From a virus, in the IMG/VR virus record IMGVR_UViG_3300027782_000404, positions 1 to 21,882 of that record: a stretch of 21,882 nucleotides of DNA. One strand, given 5' to 3'. Positions 5,694 through 13,419 of the stretch are shown one piece after another. The position numbers and the translations under genes are program-made. The notes under the pieces are model-generated. The model ran no database searches. It had not been told where the DNA came from and saw only the letters and a list, made by a program, of their open reading frames with translations. Each line of letters starts with the position of its first letter. Within the stretch, counting starts at the first letter, position 1.

Positions 5694-5842
5694 ACTACAA
5701 AACTAATTTTGCCTTGATTCAGCATCATAAATATTCTTTAACAGAGCTGGAAAATATGATTCCTTGGGAAAGGGAAATTTATATTGGTCTTCTCCAGCAA
5801 TACATCGAAGAAGAAAATCTGAAGAACCAATCAAATGGCTAG
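5669..5842 (+). CDS. 57-aa ORF, probable C-terminal extension of gp26 by -1 frameshift (T-like domain)
   Basis: This small ORF translates as MAHEDLASYYKTNFALIQHH through to a Gln/Asn/Gly end. It appears helical, with two segments: 'SYYKTNFALIQHHKYSL' and 'LENMIPWEREIYIGLLQQYI', followed by an acidic tail. The short helical form with a central 'PWERE' resembles the small T parts of phage tail chaperones, though I cannot assign a family. Independent initiation looks poor because AGGA directly abuts the ATG with no spacing and the ATG lies in the 5' arm of a hairpin. Its stop overlaps the next start by 8 nt (ATGGCTAG). It is in the -1 frame relative to gp26, so it is more likely made as a gp26 fusion than alone. 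It could otherwise be a free protein at the position of T4 gene 51. Confidence 0.7.
   Translation: MAHEDLASYYKTNFALIQHHKYSLTELENMIPWEREIYIGLLQQYIEEENLKNQSNG
5727..5733 (+). promoter_or_regulatory. Possible internal late promoter box (ATAAATA)
   Basis: ATAAATA preceded by C lies inside the 57-aa ORF, about 100 nt before the next gene. It matches 7 of 8 bases of TATAAATA. Location inside a coding region and AT-richness make this uncertain. Confidence 0.2.
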
Positions 5843-7325
5843 TATTGGATCACCAATCAAAGGACCTCTTATAAACATTAATGCAACAACGGTTTCCCGT
5901 TCGGTCATTTCTGGCGGCGGTGGAGGGGGACTTGTAAAAAGGGATGAAAGTGCTCTTGTTGCTAAGCAAACGGCTATTGTTGCTCAACAAACAAGTCAAA
6001 TTGTATCTCTTCGGGATCAAATACAAACTGTTCGTGTAGAAGTTCTTAATATTAATAATGGTCTGAATGGTATTGGCGCACAATTGGCAGCAGATAGTGC
6101 CTTAGAAAAGCAGCAGATTTTAGTAGATAAAGAGAATGACCGAAAGTTAAATGAAAGAAAAGTTAGAATTGGTAAAGAAAATCAATTAGAAGCAAAAATT
6201 ACGAGTGCTCTTTTAAAACCAATAGCATCTATTCAACAAAAAGTTGGTGGTGTATTCTCAAGAATAATGAGTGCTATTCAAATTTTATTTCTTGGATGGT
6301 TGACCAATCAAGGAATTGAAGCACTTAAAGCAAATGCAGCAGGAAATAAGACAAAATTACAACAAATTTTCCAAGCAATTGTTAATGGAGTTACTGCTGC
6401 AGGTCGTGGATTTTTATTTGTTAATAGAGTATTTGGAAATATTACTAGGTTAATTATTAACGTCACTAAAGGAATTGTTAGATTAACTGCTGGATTGATT
6501 GGTGGAATCTTTCGTGGTATTGCCGATCTTACCAAGATGGGAATTGAGGGAGTTAAAGGTCTTCTTGGAATTGGTAAAGTAGCAAGAACTGCAGAAGCAG
6601 GAGTAGATGCTGCAAGAGTAGGTGGAGGTTTATTAAAAGCAGGTGGAAAGGCGGGAGGAAGACTTGTCCCTCTTCTTGGTGCTGGATTAGATTTTACTTC
6701 TGCCTATCAAAATTTTAAAGAAGGTGATATTGGTGGAGGTGCTCTTGCTGCATCTGCCGGAGTATTAAATGTGGCATCTTTGGCACTTCCAGTTTTAGAA
6801 ATTCCAGCTCTTGCAGTTACTGGTGCTTCAATAACTCATGATTTGACCAAACCTTCTACACCACCACCTACAACTAAATCAAAAGCAGGTGCTTATCCAC
6901 AAACACAAGCTGTTCCACAAAAAAATACAAAATCATCCAAAAAACCACAAGCACCATCTCAACCACAAGCACCAATTGCACCAACTGTTAATAATTTCCA
7001 ATTAGGAATGATCGGTCCTACGGCACAAAATGCTCAAGAACAAAGTGCCGCAACTACAACTTCACAAGAACAATCACCACAAACTTTACAATTCAATATT
7101 CCTCAGGCACAAGTTCAAACTCCACAAGTTACACCACCAAATGTTGGAGCACTTCCAGAAGCAAAACCAAACCTAATTATGGCACAATCTGCTGTTGCTG
7201 CAAATAATCAACCTCAAACTCCACCATCATCAAAACCATTAACTGATGTTCCTCTGATTAATTCATCAAATCCTGATAATTTCTATACATTATATTCTCA
7301 AGTCAATTATAATGTGGTAATGTGA
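5835..7325 (+). CDS. Tape-measure/hub-like structural protein (496 aa)
   Basis: I recognise no named T4 homologue. Residues 1-35 are Gly/Ser-rich with a run of six glycines. Residues ~38-130 form a Gln/Lys/Glu-rich stretch with coiled-coil character. Residues ~130-335 alternate hydrophobic helices ('IQILFLGWLTNQGIEAL', 'NITRLIINVTKGIVRLTAGL') with Gly/Ala-rich stretches that could insert in or cross a membrane. Residues ~338-475 are a Pro/Gln/Ala linker, and the last ~18 residues begin 'NPDNF'. The layout (coiled coil, hydrophobic centre, tail that could dock on the hub) and the place between the gp26/small ORF pair and gp27 suggest a tape-measure or hub-lumen protein, like T4 gp29. The start overlaps the preceding stop by 8 nt, and the stop is 1 nt from the next ATG. 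Its termini resemble those of the next protein. Confidence 0.55.
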   Translation: MASIGSPIKGPLININATTVSRSVISGGGGGGLVKRDESALVAKQTAIVAQQTSQIVSLRDQIQTVRVEVLNINNGLNGIGAQLAADSALEKQQILVDKENDRKLNERKVRIGKENQLEAKITSALLKPIASIQQKVGGVFSRIMSAIQILFLGWLTNQGIEALKANAAGNKTKLQQIFQAIVNGVTAAGRGFLFVNRVFGNITRLIINVTKGIVRLTAGLIGGIFRGIADLTKMGIEGVKGLLGIGKVARTAEAGVDAARVGGGLLKAGGKAGGRLVPLLGAGLDFTSAYQNFKEGDIGGGALAASAGVLNVASLALPVLEIPALAVTGASITHDLTKPSTPPPTTKSKAGAYPQTQAVPQKNTKSSKKPQAPSQPQAPIAPTVNNFQLGMIGPTAQNAQEQSAATTTSQEQSPQTLQFNIPQAQVQTPQVTPPNVGALPEAKPNLIMAQSAVAANNQPQTPPSSKPLTDVPLINSSNPDNFYTLYSQVNYNVVM

Positions 7326-7326
7326 T

Positions 7327-9228
7327 ATGGTAGTAGCATCTCCCCTCAACATAGGAAAGTCTACAAATCCACTAAGATCTGTTGGTGGGGCAATTTCTGG
7401 TGCAAATAGAACAATCAAAAATATCGGTGGGATTTTATTTCGTAGAACTAAATTTAAAAGAGAATCAATTGCAACTTCAAAAACCTTAACAAATAAAAGA
7501 ATTGAAAATGAGAATAGGGCAGATAGAGAAAGTGAATTAGAAGCACCAAATCTTACAAAAACGCGAGCTGGAGCATTAAATTTAGCAAATAATTCTGGAG
7601 GTAGTTTTTTAGATAGAATTATTGGATTCCTAGGATATACTACTGCTGGATGGATTTTGAATAATCTTCCAACTTGGATTGGATTGGGTAAAGAATTTAT
7701 TGCTAGAATACAAAAAGCAGGGCAAATTATTAGTTCTGTTGCTAATGATGCAATTAATATAGTCGGTGGATTTGGTAATGTATTGGGAGCAGTTGGGAAA
7801 AATATTTTATCATTTGATATACTTGATAGTTCAAAGCGTCTACAAAATGCAGTAGGAGATTTGAATGCATCATTTGAAGATATGGGTAAACAATTTAATG
7901 ATGGATTCAAATTAGTTTCGACTCCATTAACTACCAAATCAGGAGAAGGAAGTTATAGTGGAGCAAATGTTCCATCTACAGGAACACCTTCCACTAATGA
8001 AGGTGCTTATCCAGAAACTCCGATGCCTTCTGGTGGCCAATTGTATGAGTCTAAAGGTGGTCAAAAAATAAAAAGATCAGAATTTGGAAGAGGATTTAAA
8101 GTAAAAGATAATCTTGGATCTGGAAAAAGTGCTTTTGGTCATACCGGACAAGATGTTCCTATGGAGACGGGAACACCATTATCACTAGTTGCTACAGGTG
8201 TAGTTGTTGAGGCATCAACTGGGTATAATGGCGGATATGGAAATTTTGTTGTTATAAAACTTGATGATGGTCGATATATCAAAATCAATCACCTATCTAA
8301 AATTTTAGTTAAACAGGGTGATAAAGTTGGAGCTGGGTCTGGTGCAAATGGTGGGGTTAGAGTTATAGGTTTGGTTGGATCATCTGGTCTTTCAACTGGA
8401 CCTCACATGCACCTTGATGTTGGGACTGGATATAATAGGAGTTCTGCAGCTATTACTGGATTAATGAATCCAGCAGAATTTATATTAAATGGGGGAATTG
8501 TTAGAGGTGGAGATGTTAAATCAACTGGTAAAATAAGTCAAACATCATCCGGACCTAAACCTCCAGTTTCTCAACCACGAAATGCATTAATTGGAAAAGC
8601 AGCACCTTCTGGTGGAACATTATCAACTGATCAGTTAGTTTCTCTTGCAAAGCAAGCTGGATTTAATCAGAAAAATGCTGTGATAGCTGCAGCAGTTGCA
8701 AAAGCAGAGAGTGGAGGAGGATCTTCAAAAGTTAATGATAATCGAAGGACAGGTGATTTATCTTATGGATTGTGGCAAATTAATATGATTGATAAGTTAG
8801 GACCTGAACGATTAAAACAATTTGGAATTTCTTCATATGAACAATTAAAAGATCCATTAACCAATGCTAAAGCAGCATTTATTTTATCTGGCGGATCTAA
8901 TTTTAGTCCATGGTCTGTTTATAAATCTGGTAAATATAAACAATTTCTACCAGAGGCACAAAAAGCAGCAGGCATCTCACCATCACAATATTCATCAGCA
9001 CAAGTTGCAGTATCCTCTCCACAACCATCATCCAACACACCACAACAACTAACACCAGAAAGAACGGGGCAGGATATACTTGTCTTTGATACTGGTGCTG
9101 GTCAATCTCCACCCCCTGCAGCGCCTTCTGGTGGCGGTGGTGGAGGAGCACCTGCTGCTCCCGATAATTTTACTATGGTAAATAACTTTATTAAGAAACA
9201 ACTTCTTTTAGATTTGGTGTATCTATAA
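7327..9228 (+). CDS. Virion-associated protein with M23 peptidase and lysozyme-like domains (633 aa)
   Basis: Residues ~1-200 resemble the preceding protein: a basic N-terminus, then hydrophobic helices ('IIGFLGYTTAGWILNNLPTW'). A Gly/Pro/Ser linker leads to a peptidase M23 (LytM-type) domain at about 255-385, with HxxxD (His272, Asp276), an 'NHLSKI' motif, 'KQGDKVGAGS' and HxH (His360, His362), i.e. the zinc ligands and catalytic histidine. A second linker is followed by a lysozyme/soluble-transglycosylase-like domain at about 440-545 with 'AKAESGGGSS' (Glu461 as candidate catalytic acid), 'SYGLWQIN' and 'AAFILSGGSNFSPW'. The end has a Gly-rich linker and 'PDNF' plus 19 residues. It would cut peptide stems and glycan strands of the host wall at infection, taking over the role of the T4 gp5 lysozyme. 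The stop overlaps the gp27 start by one base. Confidence 0.8.
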   Translation: MVVASPLNIGKSTNPLRSVGGAISGANRTIKNIGGILFRRTKFKRESIATSKTLTNKRIENENRADRESELEAPNLTKTRAGALNLANNSGGSFLDRIIGFLGYTTAGWILNNLPTWIGLGKEFIARIQKAGQIISSVANDAINIVGGFGNVLGAVGKNILSFDILDSSKRLQNAVGDLNASFEDMGKQFNDGFKLVSTPLTTKSGEGSYSGANVPSTGTPSTNEGAYPETPMPSGGQLYESKGGQKIKRSEFGRGFKVKDNLGSGKSAFGHTGQDVPMETGTPLSLVATGVVVEASTGYNGGYGNFVVIKLDDGRYIKINHLSKILVKQGDKVGAGSGANGGVRVIGLVGSSGLSTGPHMHLDVGTGYNRSSAAITGLMNPAEFILNGGIVRGGDVKSTGKISQTSSGPKPPVSQPRNALIGKAAPSGGTLSTDQLVSLAKQAGFNQKNAVIAAAVAKAESGGGSSKVNDNRRTGDLSYGLWQINMIDKLGPERLKQFGISSYEQLKDPLTNAKAAFILSGGSNFSPWSVYKSGKYKQFLPEAQKAAGISPSQYSSAQVAVSSPQPSSNTPQQLTPERTGQDILVFDTGAGQSPPPAAPSGGGGGGAPAAPDNFTMVNNFIKKQLLLDLVYL

Positions 9229-10568
9229 TGTCAATTAAAAGGTCTATATTTGAAGAATTATTATTAGAATCAAACGATCAGAGTAGAACGATTGATGTTT
9301 CTGGCGGAGCAATATCGATTGATTATTATGAAGATATTTTTTCTCCGATGATTACTGCAACAGTTAAAGTTGTGAATACTGGCAGTTCAATTGCTCCGGA
9401 AGATAATACGGATGGAGAGAAGCAATCCATTTATAATGGTCTTCCCCTAAGAGGTGGTGAAAGAATTTCGATGAAGATTTCTGGAAATTCTGCAACCAAT
9501 AAAGGATTGGATTTTTCAAAGAACGAAAAAGATTATTTTTATGTTTCTAGTATTACTGATGTAATTTCGGAAACTCAACAAGAAAGTTTTACTCTCCATT
9601 TAGTATCAAGAGAAGCAATTACAAATCTAACAACAAGAGTTGCAAAGAAATATCCAACATCATTAACAATTGATGAATCAGTTCGTAAAATTTTGACTGA
9701 CTATTTGAAGACAGACAAAATTGGAACTCTTGAGAAGTCTTCAAACAAATATGGATTTATTGGTAATTTAAGAAAACCATTCACAGTTTTAATTTGGTTG
9801 GCATCAAAGGCAGTTCCAGCAAGTTCTGGAAATGGAACTGCTGGATTTGTTTTCTATCAAACTCAGGAAGGATTTCAGTTTAGATCAATTGATGGATTAA
9901 TTCAACAAAAACCAAAAGCAACTTATACTTATAGTCAGGCAACGGTTAATTATGATGAAAGTGGAAAAACTGAGAATGACTTTAAAATTCTAAATTATAT
10001 CACAGAGAGAAATCAAAATCTGATTGAAAAACTTCAATTGGGAACTTATTCAAGTCATAGAATGTTCTTCAATCCATTAGATTTTTCATTCTCAAAATAT
10101 GAAGAAGGTATTTTTAAACTTGGAGATTATGTAGGCAAGGCAAAAAATCTTGGAAGTCAATTAAAACTTCCAAAAATTTCAAGTACTTCAAATCAAACTT
10201 TAGGTGATACGCCAACCAGAATTCTTACCGCAATTCTTGATGTTGGTACGATGGAAAAGGATGCATCAACGGATATAAATTCTGATCCAAAATTATATCA
10301 ATCTCAAGCATTAATGAGATATAATATTCTTTTTACTCAAAGTTTGAGTATTGTCGTTCCTTGCAATACAAATCTAAGAGCAGGTGATATTATTGAGTGT
10401 CAATTCCCAAGAATTTCTCAATCAGATGCCAAAGAATATGACAAGGAGCAAAGTGGACTATATATGATTAAGGAGTTATGTCATCATTTCGATTCTGAAA
10501 ATTCTTATACATCGATGAAATTAGTAAGAGATACATTTGGAATTAACGTGGAGGAAAAACAGGGATAA
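9228..10568 (+). CDS. 27: gp27-like baseplate hub protein
   Basis: This 446-aa protein has the order and features of the tail hub family (T4 gp27, 391 aa; relatives in type VI secretion VgrG N-termini). Beta-rich segments 'FSPMITATVKVVNTGSSI', 'YFYVSSITDVISETQQESF' and 'FTLHLVSREAITNLT' form the first half. The middle has 'SGNGTAGFVFYQTQEGFQFR' (T4 has 'VGSDKFVFVWQDIMGVNM'). The last part, with 'SIVVPCNTNLRAGDIIECQF' and 'GLYMIKELCHHFDSENSYT', corresponds to T4 'NLTPGVKIIFND' and '[20 protein letters not shown]'. In T4 a gp27 trimer forms the torus holding the gp5 spike and joins the tube. Its place immediately before gp5 supports the call. The gene abuts gp5 directly, stop then ATG without spacing. 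Confidence 0.8.
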   Translation: MSIKRSIFEELLLESNDQSRTIDVSGGAISIDYYEDIFSPMITATVKVVNTGSSIAPEDNTDGEKQSIYNGLPLRGGERISMKISGNSATNKGLDFSKNEKDYFYVSSITDVISETQQESFTLHLVSREAITNLTTRVAKKYPTSLTIDESVRKILTDYLKTDKIGTLEKSSNKYGFIGNLRKPFTVLIWLASKAVPASSGNGTAGFVFYQTQEGFQFRSIDGLIQQKPKATYTYSQATVNYDESGKTENDFKILNYITERNQNLIEKLQLGTYSSHRMFFNPLDFSFSKYEEGIFKLGDYVGKAKNLGSQLKLPKISSTSNQTLGDTPTRILTAILDVGTMEKDASTDINSDPKLYQSQALMRYNILFTQSLSIVVPCNTNLRAGDIIECQFPRISQSDAKEYDKEQSGLYMIKELCHHFDSENSYTSMKLVRDTFGINVEEKQG

Positions 10569-12848
10569 ATGATCGATCAATCATCACTTAAAACTAATTT
10601 TATTGGAAGAGATGGATTCCGCTGGTGGGTTGGACAAATTCCACCACTATCTTCTATGGGAAAGCAAGTAGAAGGTGGTGGTTGGGGAAACCGATTTAAA
10701 GTCAGAATTATTGGATATCATCCTTATAGTGCAGCAGAACTTCCTGATGAAGATTTACCCTGGGCACAGTGCTTAATTCCAACCACAGCAGGAAGTGGGG
10801 CAGCAAATTGTGCAACTGGTGTTCAATTACAACCTAGTGATATAGTTCTTGGATTCTTTTTGGATGGAGATAATGCACAAATTCCTGTAATTCTTGCCAC
10901 ATTTGGTAGAAGTAATTCAGTTCCATCAACAGATTATTTGGGGCCATTTGTTCCTTTTACAGGATACTCTGATAAGATTCAAAAGAATGGTGGATTGGCA
11001 TCTAATGAATCTAGTGAAGTAAAGAAAACATCAAATCCATCTCCAAGAGATGTTTCTCCCGAACAAGCAAAACAGATTTCTCCTGATGAAAAATCAACAA
11101 GTGACTCTATTGGTTCAACTGTAATTCTTGCAAATACGATTAATAATACAAAAGTCGCAGGAATTAAAAATGAAGTTAGTAATTTACTTAAAAAAATCAA
11201 AAGATTTTTGAACAAAGCAAAAAATGTTGCTCAAAAAATTAAACAAGAAATTAAAAAATCTGTAGATAAGATTGTATCGATTGCAAATGATTTTGTTGGC
11301 AGCTCATTTAATTTTTTATATAAGCAATTAGAAAAATTATTGAAGAAAGGTTTAGATTTCTTATATAAACAAGTTTTTTCCACTATTTTAGCAGCAACAG
11401 CGAATCCTGCAGCAGCACATCTTGCTGGTGTTGCTGCTCAAACTGCTATGGTTAAACCTGTATCAATTTTAGAAAAAGCAGTTTCTTGTGTTGCTGGGGC
11501 AGTCATAAGTGGATTGAAAAGTGTAGTCTCTGGATTACTTAATTCTGTCGTTGACAATATATCGAGATTTGTAGGTTGTGCTGCAGAGCAGTTTACTGGA
11601 TCATTACTAAACAGTATTATCGATAAAATTGAAAGTGCTATTTCCGGACCTATTGCGGGTGTTGAAAAACTCTTACAATTCTTTTCTGATTTTAGTGTTG
11701 GGGGAGTAATAAGAAGCGTAGTTGATGGAATTAAATCAGTTGGATCTGCTTTTGATTGTAATCAGGATAAGAGTAGTTTCCAAGGTTTGGTAAATGAATG
11801 GGTAGTTGGTTCAGGTCCAAAGTTTAGTGGTGCTGATCCTTTTCAAAATATTCTAAAAGCAATTAATATACAAAATAGCACAAAACCAATTACTGAATTT
11901 AATTTAGCACCAACAGATAGTATTGTTCTTAATAATCTATTGTCTACAGTAAAAATTGCTTCTAACGTTGGTATTAACGATACTACAATTAATCTACAAT
12001 CTCTGGATAATATTTCTTCTGATGGACTACTAAGTTCTGATTATGAAATTATGAAGATTAATTCGGTAAATCAATCTACAAATCAAATTGTAGTTCAGAG
12101 GGCATATAGTGGAATTACAACTACCTATACTAGTGGATATGATTTGAATGTAATTGATAATAGAGTAGAACCACGAAATACTACAACTACTATAAAACAA
12201 TCTCCTACAAATTTATTTAAAAACTCTTTAGGTAATTGCTTTACTGGTGTTCCAACAAATTGTAGTGCCCCAACAATTAATATTTTTGGTGGAGGAAGTT
12301 CTGGATCTGGAGCAACTGCAATTCCTTTACTGGGATCTATCGTTGGAGATACTGCAAGTATTATAGGAGTTAAAGTTACAAATGGTGGTTCTGGATATGA
12401 TTACCCACCATTTGTAGAAATTGTTGATAATTGTGGTCAGGGATATGGTGCTGTTGCAAGAGCATTAATTAATGATGCTGGGCAAGTTGAATCAATCTAT
12501 ATTGTTTCTGAAGGTGAAAATTATCCTATAGAAAACTTTATAGATATAGAAAATATGGAACGTGTAGGAGGTATTTTTGAGTATTCAGTCTCTGATGTTG
12601 TTGTTGACTTTGGTGGATCTGGATATGAGAATGGAGATACGGTAGTTGACAATCTTGGAAATACCTATTCAACGCAAGTTGTAAATGGATCAATCTATCA
12701 GGTTATACCTCTAAATAATGTAGTTCAATCTGCTCCTGTTCTGACTGTTCAAACAAAAACTGGGTCTGGAGCAGTTCTTCGCCCATTACTTGCAAGTCCA
12801 AACTTTACCGGCGAAGTTCAACAAAGTATCGATTGCCCCACAAAATAA
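10569..12848 (+). CDS. 5: gp5-like baseplate hub protein, OB-fold, no lysozyme domain
   Basis: This 759-aa protein has an N-terminal OB-fold of gp5/VgrG type (residues ~12-118): 'FRWWVGQIPPL', 'NRFKVRIIGYHPY', 'DLPWAQCLIPTT', 'GFFLDGDNAQIPVILATFGR'. T4 gp5 then has a lysozyme and a beta-helix; here neither follows. Instead there is a charged helical region at ~195-270 rich in Lys, an Ala/Gly/Val-rich part at ~275-400, and a beta-rich C-terminal third with three 'GGSGY' motifs (near residues 607, 682 and a degenerate one between). That repeat type is common in phage baseplate and fibre proteins. The protein is therefore a hub plug that probably holds the separately encoded spike that follows. 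It has several Cys pairs, unusual among its neighbours. Adjacent genes abut without spacing. Confidence 0.75.
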   Translation: MIDQSSLKTNFIGRDGFRWWVGQIPPLSSMGKQVEGGGWGNRFKVRIIGYHPYSAAELPDEDLPWAQCLIPTTAGSGAANCATGVQLQPSDIVLGFFLDGDNAQIPVILATFGRSNSVPSTDYLGPFVPFTGYSDKIQKNGGLASNESSEVKKTSNPSPRDVSPEQAKQISPDEKSTSDSIGSTVILANTINNTKVAGIKNEVSNLLKKIKRFLNKAKNVAQKIKQEIKKSVDKIVSIANDFVGSSFNFLYKQLEKLLKKGLDFLYKQVFSTILAATANPAAAHLAGVAAQTAMVKPVSILEKAVSCVAGAVISGLKSVVSGLLNSVVDNISRFVGCAAEQFTGSLLNSIIDKIESAISGPIAGVEKLLQFFSDFSVGGVIRSVVDGIKSVGSAFDCNQDKSSFQGLVNEWVVGSGPKFSGADPFQNILKAINIQNSTKPITEFNLAPTDSIVLNNLLSTVKIASNVGINDTTINLQSLDNISSDGLLSSDYEIMKINSVNQSTNQIVVQRAYSGITTTYTSGYDLNVIDNRVEPRNTTTTIKQSPTNLFKNSLGNCFTGVPTNCSAPTINIFGGGSSGSGATAIPLLGSIVGDTASIIGVKVTNGGSGYDYPPFVEIVDNCGQGYGAVARALINDAGQVESIYIVSEGENYPIENFIDIENMERVGGIFEYSVSDVVVDFGGSGYENGDTVVDNLGNTYSTQVVNGSIYQVIPLNNVVQSAPVLTVQTKTGSGAVLRPLLASPNFTGEVQQSIDCPTK

Positions 12849-13418
12849 ATGGCAGAAAGACCGAATCAAAATATCTACAAAAGACAATTAATTAGTTTCA
12901 ATCCTAATTTTAGAATTGATACTGCCAATCCTCAAATGGGATTAAGTGGTAGTGATGTTTATAAGATGTATGGAGTTACTGATGATGGAAATCAGTCATC
13001 CATTTCATTAAGTAGCAGTGGAAAGGTTTCTTTTTTAAATGATAGAACGATTGAAATTGTTGCAGGAGAAAAAAACGAAGGAAAGAGTGTTGATATAGTT
13101 ATTATTGGTAAAAATGGTGATGTTTGCATCACGGCAGAGCGAACTGGAATGGTTCGTATCAAAGCAAATACTATTATGCTTGATGCTGATGAAGATATTC
13201 ACTTAAAAGCGGGAAGAAGTATTAATATGAATGCAGGATCTGGTAGAATTTTACAGCAAGCAAATAAAATTGATGTGAGTGCAACAACAGGAACTCTGAT
13301 GCAAGCTATGGGGCAAAGTTTTGTTAGTAGTGTATTTTCTGGAAGTTTTGTTGGACCTGATGTTCTTCAAGCTTCGATTGGTGGAATCTTAAAGGCAGCA
13401 GTAGATACGGTACTCTAA
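12849..13418 (+). CDS. gp5 C-terminal-like beta-helical spike protein
   Basis: This 189-aa protein has the repeat pattern of the triple-stranded beta-helix that ends T4 gp5 and VgrG. From residue ~78 to ~145, short strands alternate at about eight-residue spacing: 'VDIVIIGKNGDV', 'CITAERTGMVRIKA', 'NTIMLDADEDIHLKA', 'GRSINMNAGSGRI'. The N-terminal 40 residues (Asn/Pro/Arg-rich) are less ordered and could attach to the gp5-like hub; the C-terminal 40 are small and hydrophobic. As a trimer it would form the membrane-piercing needle. Its ATG directly follows the gp5 stop and its stop is one base from the next start, so the stoichiometry with gp5 is probably maintained by coupled translation. Confidence 0.75.
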   Translation: MAERPNQNIYKRQLISFNPNFRIDTANPQMGLSGSDVYKMYGVTDDGNQSSISLSSSGKVSFLNDRTIEIVAGEKNEGKSVDIVIIGKNGDVCITAERTGMVRIKANTIMLDADEDIHLKAGRSINMNAGSGRILQQANKIDVSATTGTLMQAMGQSFVSSVFSGSFVGPDVLQASIGGILKAAVDTVL

Positions 13419-13419
13419 A

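Noticed and set aside
7290-7937. 215-aa open frame on the minus strand
   Set aside because: It lies opposite the 633-aa protein and the end of the 496-aa protein, both of which have clear domain structure and tight operon spacing. Its translation is Pro/Ile/Leu-rich shadow sequence with no recognisable family.
10569-12848. Lysozyme domain expected in gp5
   Set aside because: No Glu-Asp-Thr lysozyme-like signature is visible between the OB-fold and the C-terminal repeats; the region after residue 120 is linker, then Lys-rich helices.
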